A stretch of DNA of 64,000 nt from Dolomitihabitans soli (GCF_022213955.1 NZ_JAKNTW010000001.1:682001-746000), one strand, 5' to 3'. Counted from the stretch's first letter, positions 51,563-60,503 are shown. The notes: generated by a model from the sequence alone, not told the origin. Translations and numbers: made by a program.

Positions 51563-51909
51563 GGGGACACCTCTGACAGGATGATGTCGCCCGCGTTGCG
51601 GACGTCCGCGCACACCCATTCACCGGTTATTCGACCTGGCCGCCGCAAACGCCTCCACCACGGTCGCCAGGTGAACCACCATTCGCGGTCACGCCGTATG
51701 ACCTCGATGCGGACGGGCGGCGCGGCCGCCGGCCGTACCTCCAGGAACGGGTGCCCGGTCAGCAATGCCAGAGAGGTGCGCACGCCGAGAGCGCGCAGAT
51801 CCCGGTCCAGCCGTATGAGGTGAATCAATCGCTCATAATGCGCGGCCGCTGCTACGGTCGCGCATTCCCCGCTATGGCCGAAGTGCGAAGCACCACTCTT
51901 TCCGGTCAT
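51559..51909 (-). CDS. Small hypothetical protein of the ATPase/XRE module
   Basis: A 116-residue protein with an Arg/Trp-rich middle (VRIEVIRRDREWWFTWRPWWRRLRRPGR) and a helix YERLIHLIRLDRDLRALGVRTSLALL. I recognise no domain. It overlaps the ATPase gene by four bases. A degenerate copy in the same relative position at 33.1-33.4 kb shows it is a stable part of the module. The start is uncertain. Confidence 0.65.
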   Translation of the reverse strand: MTGKSGASHFGHSGECATVAAAAHYERLIHLIRLDRDLRALGVRTSLALLTGHPFLEVRPAAAPPVRIEVIRRDREWWFTWRPWWRRLRRPGRITGEWVCADVRNAGDIILSEVSP

Positions 51910-52125
51910 GCGTCACTCGCCTCTGAATCACGGCTTCGGGAGCACTTTCTTCCGCCCTGTCCCAGGCGGGAGGGCGTGTGCTTAGATTCCTTCATGGCAC
52001 GGCGGCCCGTAAGCGGATTGGCAACCCAACGCACGACGGATAATGACGGGTGCTGGTCTATCGAGGTCTGAACTGGTTTATCGCTCTAACGAAGTCCGTT
52101 TCTCGCTATTTTGGGAGGAAATGCG

Positions 52126-52953
52126 ATGAGGGCCGAGCCCGTCTTCGACCCTGGATCACCCCGGGTGCGTTTCGGTGCCGAGATGCGGCGGTCGCGAGAG
52201 GCCGCACAGTTGTCACAGGCCGCCGTGGCGGCACGTCTCGGATGCACGCAGACGCAGGTGAGTCGTCTGGAGATCGCCACCAGGACGCCGTCGAAGTCCG
52301 ACGCCGAGAAGCTCGACCAGCTCTTCGGATCGGCCGATGGCGACCATTTCGCGCAGCTCTACCAGCGCATCGTCTCCCGCCCCGGCGGACCGGTGTGGTT
52401 CAGGGGCTGGGTCGAGGAGATCGAGCCCGCCGCCCGGATACTCCGCTCCTGGGATCCCCTCCTCGTCCCCGGCCTCCTCCAGACCGAGTCCTATGCCAGG
52501 CATCTCTTCAGTCATGGCCCTCGAATTACTCCTGAGGAGATAGAGGAGCGTGTTCAGGCCCGCGTACGACGCCAGCGGGTTCTCGACCGCGACGATGCTC
52601 CCTCGCTCCTCGTCCTCATCGATGAGGGAGTCCTACGCCGAAAGGTCGCCGGTTCGAAGGTGATGCGAGACCAGTTGGACCACCTGTTGGAGATTGCCAA
52701 GAGGCCCGCCGCTTCCATCCAGGTCGTCGACCCGGAGTGTATGGCAGGGCTGGCGGGAGCTTTCATGATCGCAGAACTCCCGGATGGACAGCCGGACACC
52801 ATTCACATGGACTCGCCAGCCCAGGGGCAGGTGACGACCGATCGTGATCTCGTAGCCTCGATATGGAACCGATATGAAGCGATACGACTGTGGGCCTATC
52901 CTGAGCACGTATCCCTCAAAATGATTGAGGAAGTGAAGCAGGAATGGACCTGA
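52126..52953 (+). CDS. XRE-family regulator with DUF5753 domain
   Basis: A 275-residue protein. The helix-turn-helix is FGAEMRRSREAAQLSQAAVAARLGCTQTQVSRLE (residues about 14-47). The DUF5753 domain covers about residues 95-270 (ILRSWDPLLVPGLLQTESYARHLF, VLIDEGVLRRKV, ASIWNRYEAIRLWA). Proteins of this type (WhiJ-like) are paired with DUF397 proteins and influence development in Streptomyces. The ATG at 52126 follows GGGAGG. Its stop region overlaps the DUF397 start by 10 bp. Confidence 0.9.
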   Translation: MRAEPVFDPGSPRVRFGAEMRRSREAAQLSQAAVAARLGCTQTQVSRLEIATRTPSKSDAEKLDQLFGSADGDHFAQLYQRIVSRPGGPVWFRGWVEEIEPAARILRSWDPLLVPGLLQTESYARHLFSHGPRITPEEIEERVQARVRRQRVLDRDDAPSLLVLIDEGVLRRKVAGSKVMRDQLDHLLEIAKRPAASIQVVDPECMAGLAGAFMIAELPDGQPDTIHMDSPAQGQVTTDRDLVASIWNRYEAIRLWAYPEHVSLKMIEEVKQEWT

Positions 52954-53144
52954 GCGCCGCCCTGTGGCGGAAGTCGTCACGTTCTTCGGACAACGGCGGG
53001 CAGTGCGTGGAGGTCGCCGCCAACCTGCCCGGTGTGGTCGCCGTCCGCGACAGCAAGAATCCCGACGGCCCCAAGCTGCTCTTCACCCCCGCCGAATGGC
53101 ACGCCTTCCTCGGCGGCGTCAAAACCGGCGAATTCGACCGCTGA
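52944..53144 (+). CDS. DUF397 protein
   Basis: A 66-residue domain with all the usual marks: ALWRKSSRSSDNGGQCVEVA, VVAVRDSKNPDGPKLLF and WHAFLGGVKTGEFD. DUF397 proteins act with an adjacent XRE/DUF5753 regulator, probably as an antagonist or antitoxin-like partner. Its start lies inside the regulator gene, giving translational coupling. Confidence 0.92.
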   Translation: MDLSAALWRKSSRSSDNGGQCVEVAANLPGVVAVRDSKNPDGPKLLFTPAEWHAFLGGVKTGEFDR

Positions 53145-53312
53145 CCTGCTCCCTCGCGGCCCCGTCGTATCCGGCGGGCATTTGCCCTGCAGGTGGCCAC
53201 ATCCGCTTTCGTACGGCCTGGCCCCCGTCGGCGCAAGCCGTCGCGAAGAAAGCCGAGACGATCCCCGCCGACCTGAAGCGGGGGCACGGTCGAGTCTCGG
53301 TTCAGCCGTCGA

Positions 53313-54287
53313 TCACCGTGATCGGCGGAACACGACGGCGGCGCCCAGGGCCGAGGCGGCGGGGACGAAGACATCCCCCGACGGGGTCGGCATGACCGGA
53401 AATCCGTTCTCCTGGAGGTGGGACCTCGTCGCCTCCTGGTCGCCGACCGCCACGGCGAAGGCGACGAAGGCCGGTAGGGCGGGCGGGCGTTCGCCGGGGA
53501 GCAGCCGGTCCAGCTCCGTGTCCGCGACGAGTGTCACCCGCGATCCCTCCAGGTCGAAGACCCGGACGGTGCCCTCGGAACGCGCGGCGCGCCCCAGGTA
53601 GGCCGCGTACCTCTTCTCGGTCGCGACGAGATCGGGCTCGGCGACGCACAGGACGACGTCGACCAGCTCGACCGCGCCGTTGGGGTGATCTTCCAGGTCG
53701 GCTCCCGGAGGGATGTCCTCCGCCATGCCGACCCGCCCTTCGGGGACCCGGCCGGGTTCGAGATCGGGCTCGGCGCCGTCGATCTCCAGGTAGCGGATCG
53801 GATCAAGGCGGGATCCGGCCGGCGTCTCGACCTTGCGCCGCAGCACGTTGACCCCTCCGTGGCCGACCCCGGAATCGGTCAGCCGGGTCGCGAGCGCCTC
53901 CGCGTCGGGGGTCTGGCACATGAGGATGTGCAGGCCGTCGAACCTCGCCAGGCAGGTCTCAAGGTTGGCGACCGTGCGATCGATGATCTCCGTCAATCGC
54001 GGCAGCGCCTCGGCCGGGGCCACCAGCGGGACCAGGTTCGTGTCCGCCGGCAACCGGCCGGAACCGTCGCCGCCGAGCGCCGTCACCAACTCGACGAAGT
54101 TCCGCCGGAAGGCGATATGGGTGTTGGCCGCCCCGAACGGACGGGGAGCCGCCCCTTCCTCGGGCGGCATGCTCGGGCACGACGGCGCGGGCAGCAGGAA
54201 CCCCATCCGCCGGTACACCTCGATGGCGGACCCCAGATCGCGCACCACGACGCCCACATGGTGCAGGTGGCCGATGTCATGACTCAT
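53313..54287 (-). CDS. VOC superfamily (glyoxalase-like) protein
   Basis: A 324-residue protein with two VOC units. The first starts LHHVGVVVRDLGSAIEVYRRMGFLL; the second covers LVDVVLCVAEPDLVATEKRYAAYLG to the end. Conserved His and Glu positions fit a metal site (HHVG, FVELV). Possible roles are dioxygenase, isomerase or resistance protein. It is divergent from a TetR gene, with palindromes between, so it is probably that regulator's target. Confidence 0.82.
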   Translation of the reverse strand: MSHDIGHLHHVGVVVRDLGSAIEVYRRMGFLLPAPSCPSMPPEEGAAPRPFGAANTHIAFRRNFVELVTALGGDGSGRLPADTNLVPLVAPAEALPRLTEIIDRTVANLETCLARFDGLHILMCQTPDAEALATRLTDSGVGHGGVNVLRRKVETPAGSRLDPIRYLEIDGAEPDLEPGRVPEGRVGMAEDIPPGADLEDHPNGAVELVDVVLCVAEPDLVATEKRYAAYLGRAARSEGTVRVFDLEGSRVTLVADTELDRLLPGERPPALPAFVAFAVAVGDQEATRSHLQENGFPVMPTPSGDVFVPAASALGAAVVFRRSR

Positions 54288-54337
54288 CGCGAACCCTCCA
54301 GAACGACTTGATCTCGACGCGACATTTCGGAGCTTCT

Positions 54338-54376
54338 CTCCTAATTTAGGAGCATACTCCGATATTAAGAGTCGGA
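54338..54376. promoter_or_regulatory. Two palindromes between VOC and TetR genes
   Basis: CTCCTAATTTAGGAG (54338-54352) and TCCGATATTAAGAGTCGGA (54358-54376) lie in an AT-rich divergent promoter gap. They are good candidates for a TetR-type operator controlling both genes. Confidence 0.6.
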
Positions 54377-54425
54377 TGTTGTCCGGTTATGCTTCGAGGA
54401 CGTCAACGCGGGTGGAAACGGGAGC

Positions 54426-55043
54426 ATGAGTCAACTGCCACACACCGCTCCCTCGGCCCCGGGCGCGTGGGAGCGCAAGCGGGCCAGGGCGAAGACCGCG
54501 ATCCAGCGGCAGGCGCTGCGGCTGTTTCGCGAGCAGGGTTACCACGCCACCACCGTCGAACAGGTCGCCGAGGCCGCCGACGTCGCGCCCAGCACGGTCT
54601 TCCGCTACTTCCCGACCAAGCACGACCTCGCGGTGCTCGACGACTTCTACCCGTTGTCGACGCCGGTCACCGAGGCGTTCAGGGCGCAACCGGCCGAACT
54701 GAGCGTGCTGCGGGCGTTTCGCGAAGCGCTGCGGGCGGCCTTCGAAGCCCTGTCGCCGGCCGATCGCGAGGCGCGTTTCGAACGCGACCTGGTGCTGCTG
54801 ACGGTTCCCGAACTGCTCGCCGCGAACTTCGGCACCATCGACAGGGCGATCGACGTGCTGTCGGCCCTGGTGGCGGAACGAACCGGTCGCGACCCCGGCG
54901 ACGGCGCGGTGCGCAGCCTGACCAGGGCCGTGTGCGGCGTCGCGCTGGCCGCGCTGTTCGAGGCGGCGCACAACCCGGACCTCGACCTCGTCGAGCAGGT
55001 CGACCGAGCACTCGCCGACCTGGAAACCGGCCTGACCCTCTGA
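54426..55043 (+). CDS. TetR-family regulator
   Basis: A 205-residue repressor. The DNA-binding part is AIQRQALRLFREQGYHATTVEQVAEAADVAPSTVFRYFPTKHDLAVLDDF, followed by an all-helical ligand domain. The regulator's own stop lies within a 31-32-bp tandem duplication (55020-55082), so the last codons are repeated just downstream out of frame. Confidence 0.88.
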   Translation: MSQLPHTAPSAPGAWERKRARAKTAIQRQALRLFREQGYHATTVEQVAEAADVAPSTVFRYFPTKHDLAVLDDFYPLSTPVTEAFRAQPAELSVLRAFREALRAAFEALSPADREARFERDLVLLTVPELLAANFGTIDRAIDVLSALVAERTGRDPGDGAVRSLTRAVCGVALAALFEAAHNPDLDLVEQVDRALADLETGLTL

Positions 55044-55115
55044 GGGCCGCCTGGGAAACAGGCCTGACTCTCTGCGGACCGCCCGGAACCGCCGAGCGGA
55101 GCCCAATCGCGCCGG

Positions 55116-55493
55116 TCAGGCGTCGCGGGGCTCCGGTAGCGGCGGGACCTCCCCGGCCTGCGCCTTCCGCTCGTACTGCCGCCGGGCCCACTCGGTCACC
55201 GGCTCCACCCACACCGCCGTGCCGTACGCGCAGATCTCCGACCACGGAGTGTTTCCCACCGGGCTGCCCTCGTAGCGCATCCCGACGATCGCGTTCGCGC
55301 CGTACCGCTGGGCCGAGACCATCATCCGCCCGGTGGCGTCGGCGCGGGCGCGGCTGAAGGTGTCGATCATCGCTGACGGGTTCACGCCGAAGCTGGATCC
55401 CGTCGCCGCGTTCCTGACCGTGAGCCCGTAGACGTATCCGTAAACCAATCTGATCTCGTACCCGGGCAACTCATCCGTCGTCACGATCAGCAT
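55116..55493 (-). CDS. YbjQ-family (UPF0145) protein
   Basis: A 125-residue protein with the YbjQ core: IVTTDELPGYEIRLVYGYVYGLTVRN, ARADATGRMMVSAQRYGANAIVGMRYE and WSEICAYGTAVWVEPV. Family members form pentamers and are annotated as possible heavy-metal binding, with no firm function. The C-terminal Arg/Glu/Pro tail is not family-typical. Confidence 0.87.
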   Translation of the reverse strand: MLIVTTDELPGYEIRLVYGYVYGLTVRNAATGSSFGVNPSAMIDTFSRARADATGRMMVSAQRYGANAIVGMRYEGSPVGNTPWSEICAYGTAVWVEPVTEWARRQYERKAQAGEVPPLPEPRDA

Positions 55494-55638
55494 CGGCAGA
55501 TTCTACGCGTCAGCCGACCGGCGAGGTATAGAGGTCATCAAGGGTGACCAGAGCCACCCGAGACCAGGGCGGCGAGCCCTCGACCGAGCGCGGTCCAGAC
55601 ATGCCGCATCACCGCGTGGTAGAGACCGATCAACGATC

Positions 55639-55673
55639 GGTATAAGCGTACTTATAATAAGTACGCTTATACC
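55639..55673. repeat. Perfect 35-bp AT-rich palindrome
   Basis: Arms GGTATAAGCGTACTTAT and ATAAGTACGCTTATACC (17 bp each) flank a single A. A smaller palindrome, ACCGATC/GATCGGT (55625-55641), adjoins it. It starts five bases after the VIT/VWA stop on the minus strand. Terminator is the simplest reading, but its AT-richness is unlike the other terminators here. Confidence 0.7.
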
Positions 55674-55677
55674 TTTG

Positions 55678-58080
55678 TCAGGGGCGCTTCCAGAAGGGGC
55701 GGCCCCGTGCTGACCGGGGGGCGCCGGGATGGTCGCCCAGGTCAGGGGTCGCGGGTGGCGGCGGGGTGTCGTGCGGAAGGCCCGGTGTGGTGCCGGTGAG
55801 CGCGGTCAGCAGCTCGACCGTGCGTCGCCAGAGGGCGTCCACGTCGGCTCCCGGGCGCTCGGCGGCCTCAAGGTCTCGGGCGAGGGCCGCCAGCTCGGGC
55901 TGGTCGGTCAGGTAGGTGGCCAGGGCCGCGAGCCGGCTGCCGAGGTCGGCCAGGAAGCGCAGCCGGTCGGGGAGCGGGAGTCGCTCGGCCGTACGCAGGC
56001 GGGTGAGCTCCTCGGCGAGTTGCGGGCGCACGGTGTCCAGTGAGTGCGGGACGGGGTGGGCGGACATGCCGCGGGAGAACATCCGGCCGCGCGGGGCGGC
56101 GGCGAACGACGGGGCCCCTGCGGGCTGGGCCAGGCCGGGATCGCCGCCGGCGAGGAACTCCGGAACGCTCGTCGCGGCGAAGGAAGCCGTCGTGGCCTGC
56201 ATGCCGTACGCCATGGGTGCGGCCGACAGCGGCGCGGCGGGCATCTCCCAGCCGCTGGGCGGCTCGACGGGCTGGACGACGTGGTGCTTCGGCCCGCCCT
56301 CGGCGACGACCCTGGAGTCGATCGCGACGAAGGCCGTGAACCGGCACAGCACGCCGTACCGCAGTGAGGTCTCCACGATGGCCTGTTCCAGCGAGCGGTC
56401 GCCGACCGCGTAGCGGTCCTCCAGGGTGCGCAGGCGGGCGCGGGCCCAGATGGCGCGGACGGCGGGATTGCGGGCGACCCGGCCGGCGACCCGCCGCTCC
56501 CACGGCTGCCCGTCGGCGGCGAGCCCGTGTACGGCGAGCGCCGGGTCGGCCGAGGCCGAGCGGTAACGGCCGGAGACGGACAGCGGGACGCCGGAGTAGA
56601 GCGAACCGAGATGGGTGACGGTGTCGGCGACCAGGTCCATCCCTTCGGCCTTCAGGGTCAGGTCGGTGACCAGCGGCGCGCCGATCCGGCGGTGGATGTG
56701 CTCCATCGCCTCGTCGAGCCGGTCCTCCGACTCCACCAGCTCGCAGCGGCCCGCCCCGAGCCCGGCCAGGCGGCCGAGGAACCCGGCGTTGACCGCGCGG
56801 TCGATGCCGACGGTGTGCACGTGCACCCCGGACAGGCCGCCGCCCGCGCGTTCGAGGATCTGGTCCTCGTTGCCGACCTGGCCATCGGTGACCAGCACCA
56901 GCACCCGCCGCCGGGCCGGGTCCGCGAGCAGCGAGAGGGCCCGCTCCAGCGGGGCGAGCATCTCGGTGCCGCCGCGGGCCTCCAGCCGGGACAGATGCTC
57001 GACCGCGCGGTAGCGGTTGCGGTCGGAGGCGGCGACGAGCCCGTCCGGGAGGCGTTCGGGCGTCTCGACGACGGTGTCGAAGGACAGCACGGCGAACCGG
57101 TCGCCCGCCGTGAGGGTGTCGACGATCCGGGCGGCGGCCCGCCGGGCGGCGACCATCTTCCAGCCGCCCATGCTGCCCGATCGGTCGAGCAGCAGCACGA
57201 CGTCTCGCGGGGTGCGCGTGTCCGCGCCCTCGGGGGGCACCACGCTGAGCGCGAAGGTGCCCTCGGTGGCGTCCTCGTCGGGGACCAGCACCAGCGACGT
57301 CGAGGTGTCGAAGGACAGCCGCAGGATGAAGTCGCGGTCGAGCCGCTCACCCGGCTGGAGCCGCACCTGGGCGCCCTCGCCGGTGACGACGTGCAGGCTG
57401 GAACGCATCTCGCGCAGGTCGAGCCCGGCGGGGTCGACGTTGACGGTCAGGGCCAGCCGTACCGGGTCGGGGAAGCCGGGCAGCAGCACGGGCGGGCTGA
57501 TCCGCGAGGCGTCGGGGACCGCGTCGGTGTCCGGAGCGGTGCCGCTGCCCGCCGGGGCGTCGTCGATCGGGTTGCCGGGGATGTAGCGCGGCGCGACGAC
57601 CAGCGGGAAGCGGAACGTGGCGGCGCCGTCCTCGTACGGCAGGGGCTGGCTCATGGTGAGCAGGATCCGGACCCTCTCGCCGGGCAGGATGTTGCCGACC
57701 CGGATGGTGAAGACGTCGGGCCGGTCCTCCTCGGCGATCGCGGCACGTCTGCCCTGGGCGACCGCCCGGTCGTAGTCGGCCCTGGCCTGGCCGCGCTCCT
57801 TGAGCACGCCGTCGACGACCCGGTCGGCGGCCTCCATCCGGAACGCGGTGACCGCGGCCCGTTCGGGCAGCGGGAAGATGTAGGTCGCCTCCAGCGGCAC
57901 GTCGAACGGGTTGCGGAAGCCCTGCACCACCTCGACCCCGGCGATCAGGCCGGCGACGTCGGCGGTCACCTCGACGCTTTCGAGCGGCAGGTTGCCCCGC
58001 TCGGTGAGCAGCGCGCCGAGTCCCGCGTCGGGCACGGGGACGCACTCGTCCGGCTTGAGCGAGATGATCGGCACACTCAT
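55678..58080 (-). CDS. VIT-domain and von Willebrand A-domain protein
   Basis: An 800-residue protein. Residues about 15-145 are a VIT domain (VEVTADVAGLIAGVEVVQGFRNPFDVPLEATYIFPLPE). Residues about 290-460 are a VWA domain with an intact MIDAS: VVLLLDRSGSMGGWK, and later VLVTDGQVGNEDQI. The C-terminal 300 residues are Pro/Ala-rich with helical parts. No signal peptide is evident. Such proteins resemble inter-alpha-trypsin inhibitor heavy chains and act as metal-dependent binding scaffolds. The ATGA overlap with the MerR gene indicates joint control. The target is unknown. Confidence 0.88.
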   Translation of the reverse strand: MSVPIISLKPDECVPVPDAGLGALLTERGNLPLESVEVTADVAGLIAGVEVVQGFRNPFDVPLEATYIFPLPERAAVTAFRMEAADRVVDGVLKERGQARADYDRAVAQGRRAAIAEEDRPDVFTIRVGNILPGERVRILLTMSQPLPYEDGAATFRFPLVVAPRYIPGNPIDDAPAGSGTAPDTDAVPDASRISPPVLLPGFPDPVRLALTVNVDPAGLDLREMRSSLHVVTGEGAQVRLQPGERLDRDFILRLSFDTSTSLVLVPDEDATEGTFALSVVPPEGADTRTPRDVVLLLDRSGSMGGWKMVAARRAAARIVDTLTAGDRFAVLSFDTVVETPERLPDGLVAASDRNRYRAVEHLSRLEARGGTEMLAPLERALSLLADPARRRVLVLVTDGQVGNEDQILERAGGGLSGVHVHTVGIDRAVNAGFLGRLAGLGAGRCELVESEDRLDEAMEHIHRRIGAPLVTDLTLKAEGMDLVADTVTHLGSLYSGVPLSVSGRYRSASADPALAVHGLAADGQPWERRVAGRVARNPAVRAIWARARLRTLEDRYAVGDRSLEQAIVETSLRYGVLCRFTAFVAIDSRVVAEGGPKHHVVQPVEPPSGWEMPAAPLSAAPMAYGMQATTASFAATSVPEFLAGGDPGLAQPAGAPSFAAAPRGRMFSRGMSAHPVPHSLDTVRPQLAEELTRLRTAERLPLPDRLRFLADLGSRLAALATYLTDQPELAALARDLEAAERPGADVDALWRRTVELLTALTGTTPGLPHDTPPPPATPDLGDHPGAPRSARGRPFWKRP

Positions 58081-58619
58081 GGGGTGCTCCCTTCGGTGAG
58101 GCCGCGCTCCCCGAGCGCGGCCAGCAGCGGTCCGGCGGCCGCGACGAGCGCGGCCATGTCGTCGGGCGAGGGCGTACGGCTCGCGCCGTCGAGGACCACC
58201 GTCACCCCGGGCGCGAGCCGCACGCCGTGCACGAGGCCGGTGGGTGTCTGGGGACGCTCCGCCCAGAAGCGGTCTCGCGCGGGGCGGGGCGTGGCGGTCT
58301 CCGGTTCGGGGAGGCCGGCGGCCCCGGCGAGCTGGGCGTCGGTGGCGCCGGCGAGGTCGGCCTGGATGGCGGCGATGGAGTTGCCCGCCGCCTGGAGACG
58401 CTTGATCGCGACGAGCTGGAGCAGGTGGCGCCTGCCGTACAGGGCGATCCTGCCCCGGCGGGTGAGCGGCGGGTCGACCAGGCCGATCGTGGTGTACCAC
58501 CTGATGAGGCGTTCGCCGGGGACCTCGCGCACCCGGCCGTTCACGGGCGAGCCCGACGCCGCGCGCAACGCGTCGGTCGCCCGCTCCGCCAGCTCGCGGA
58601 TGGTCCAGGTCTCGCTCAT
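58077..58619 (-). CDS. MerR-family regulator
   Basis: A 180-residue regulator. The winged helix starts WTIRELAERATDALRAASG and includes ERLIRWYTTIGLVDPPLTRRGRIALYGRRHLLQLVAIKRL. The rest is a short effector region without clustered cysteines, so a metal-sensing role is not evident. It leads a two-gene operon with the VIT/VWA protein. The operator lies directly upstream within the promoter spacer. Confidence 0.87.
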   Translation of the reverse strand: MSETWTIRELAERATDALRAASGSPVNGRVREVPGERLIRWYTTIGLVDPPLTRRGRIALYGRRHLLQLVAIKRLQAAGNSIAAIQADLAGATDAQLAGAAGLPEPETATPRPARDRFWAERPQTPTGLVHGVRLAPGVTVVLDGASRTPSPDDMAALVAAAGPLLAALGERGLTEGSTP

Positions 58620-58625
58620 ATTGTG

Positions 58626-58655
58626 ATAGTGACACTGTAATAGTGACAGTGTCAA
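58626..58655 (-). promoter_or_regulatory. MerR promoter with palindrome in the spacer
   Basis: On the minus strand TTGACA (58655-58650) is followed by an 18-21-bp spacer and an AT-rich -10 (CACTAT or TATCAC). TGACACTG...CAGTGTCA (58630-58654) is an 8-bp-arm inverted repeat overlapping the -35 and spacer. Long spacers with internal dyads are typical of MerR control. Confidence 0.6.
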
Positions 58656-58719
58656 GGCACGAAACCCGGGGTAGGGGGGTTGCGGCCTTTGATGTCCATC
58701 GAACGGGGAGGTACACATC

Positions 58720-59187
58720 ATGGCCACGATCACCAGTACGTTGCGGCCCGAGGCGAAGAAGGTCGTCGGTGAGGTCCTGCAGGGAGCGCTCATCGACCTC
58801 GTGGATCTCTCGCTGCTGGCGAAGCAGGCCCACTGGAACCTGATCGGGCACAACTTCCGGTCGCTGCACCTGCAACTGGACGAGATCGTCGCACTGGCCC
58901 GCACGCACACGGACGTGATGGCCGAGCGGGCGGTCGCGCTGGGCGTGAACCCGGACGGGCGTTCGTCGACCGTGGCGCGTGACACCAAGGTGCCGCAGCT
59001 CGAAGCCGGCTACCTGCAGGACGGCAAGGTGGTCGCCGCGATCACCGACATCCTGGAGTCGATCGTGAACCGCATGCGGAAGCGGGTGAGTGCGCTCGAG
59101 GAACCCGACCCGGTGACCCAGGATCTCCTGATCAAGGTGACCCAGGAGCTGGAGAAGCAGCACTGGATGATGCAGGCACAGCGGTAG
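58720..59187 (+). CDS. dps: Dps family ferritin-like DNA-protection protein
   Basis: A 155-residue four-helix protein that stores iron and protects DNA. The ferroxidase ligands are visible in LLAKQAHWNLIGHNFRSLHLQLDEIVALARTHTDVMAERAVALG (His, His, Asp and Glu at Dps spacing). A 15-residue Lys-poor N-terminal tail suggests oxidation protection more than strong DNA binding. It is divergent from the MerR operon and has GGGGAGG before the ATG. Confidence 0.93.
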   Translation: MATITSTLRPEAKKVVGEVLQGALIDLVDLSLLAKQAHWNLIGHNFRSLHLQLDEIVALARTHTDVMAERAVALGVNPDGRSSTVARDTKVPQLEAGYLQDGKVVAAITDILESIVNRMRKRVSALEEPDPVTQDLLIKVTQELEKQHWMMQAQR

Positions 59188-59369
59188 AAACGGACGATGC
59201 GGAACAGGCCGGGCGGGGCAGTCCGGTCTTTCTCGCGCACGTCCGCCGGCCGTCGGCGGGCGGACGCCGCCCGTTCACGTGGAACCGATCGAATCGACGC
59301 AAGCGGGCCCGCGTGGGGCGTAGCGTGGCCGTGAACGTCGCACTTTCCGGACATGTGGAGGCAGGTCCC

Positions 59370-60503
59370 ATGCTGCGCCGTACGTTCGTCCGTTCCGACA
59401 CCCTGGCCGCGAGCGCCGCCTTCGCCGGTTCGCTGTGGCAGGGCGCCGCCCTCGCGGCGGATGGTCCCACCAGCCGCGCGAGCGGTCCGTACGGCCCGCT
59501 CGCGCCGCCCGACTCCGGCGGGGTCTCCCTGCCGGACGGTTTCACCAGCCGCGTGGTCGCCAGATCCGGGCACCGGGTCGGCCGCCTGCGCTGGCACGCC
59601 GCCCCCGACGGCGGTGCCTGCTACCCCGACGGGGAGGGCTGGATCTATGTCTCGAACTCCGACATCCCGCTGTTCGGGGGCGCCTCGGCGATCAGGTTCC
59701 AGCCCGACGGCTCGGTGCGCGACGCCTACCGCATCCTGTCCGGCGCCGACCTCAACGGCGCGGGCGGCAGCACCCCGTGGCACACCTGGCTGTCCTGTGA
59801 GGAGACCCCGCGCGGCCGCGTCTTCGAGTGCGACCCGTACGGTGTCCGGGCCGCGATGCCGCGCCTGGCGATGGGCAGGTTCAAGCACGAGGCCGCCGCC
59901 TGCGATCCCGACGCGGAGGTCGTCTACCTGACGGAGGACGAACAGGACGGCTGCGTGTACCGGTTCAGACCCACCGAATGGGGCGATCTCACCGAGGGGA
60001 CCCTTGAGGTGCTGTGCGCCCCAGCCGGCGGGGGCACGGTCACCTGGCAGCGGGTGCCGAGCCCGGCGGCGCTGTTCCAGCCCACCCGGCACCAGGTTCC
60101 GGAGGCCGTGCACTTCGACGGCGCCGCGGGCTGCTACTACGCGGCCGGAACGTGCTACTTCACCACGAAGGGCGACAACCGGGTGTGGGCCTACGACGCG
60201 ACGGCGATGCGGCTGTCCGTCGTCTACGACCGGGGCGAGCCGCTGAGCGGCGTCGGCGGCATCGCCGGCGGCGACCGTTACGTGGCCGAGGACGGCGGGA
60301 TCATGGAGATCAACGTCATCACTCCGGAGGGAGTCGTCGCGCCCTTCATGCGCCTCTCCGGCCACGGCAGGTCGAAGATCACCGGCCCGGCGTTCACCCC
60401 GGACGGCCGCCGCCTCTACTTCTCGTCGCAGCGCGGCGCCTCGGGCGCGAGCGCGGGCACCGGCGGCGTGACCTACGAGGTCACCGGCCCGTTCCGCGGC
60501 TGA
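59370..60503 (+). CDS. PhoX-like (DUF839) secreted phosphatase-type protein
   Basis: A 377-residue protein with an N-terminal export segment (RRTFVRSDTLAASAAFAGSLWQGAALA). The body is a DUF839 beta-propeller as in PhoX phosphatases: YVSNSDIPLFGGASAI, TPWHTWLSCEETPRGRVFECDPYG, GRFKHEAAACDPDAEVVYLTEDEQDGCVYRF and GITGPAFTPDGRRLYFSSQRG-like end. SCEET, KHEA and TEDE supply the acidic metal ligands known in PhoX. It is shorter than classical PhoX. Its 3' end overlaps the convergent TetR gene. Confidence 0.8.
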   Translation: MLRRTFVRSDTLAASAAFAGSLWQGAALAADGPTSRASGPYGPLAPPDSGGVSLPDGFTSRVVARSGHRVGRLRWHAAPDGGACYPDGEGWIYVSNSDIPLFGGASAIRFQPDGSVRDAYRILSGADLNGAGGSTPWHTWLSCEETPRGRVFECDPYGVRAAMPRLAMGRFKHEAAACDPDAEVVYLTEDEQDGCVYRFRPTEWGDLTEGTLEVLCAPAGGGTVTWQRVPSPAALFQPTRHQVPEAVHFDGAAGCYYAAGTCYFTTKGDNRVWAYDATAMRLSVVYDRGEPLSGVGGIAGGDRYVAEDGGIMEINVITPEGVVAPFMRLSGHGRSKITGPAFTPDGRRLYFSSQRGASGASAGTGGVTYEVTGPFRG

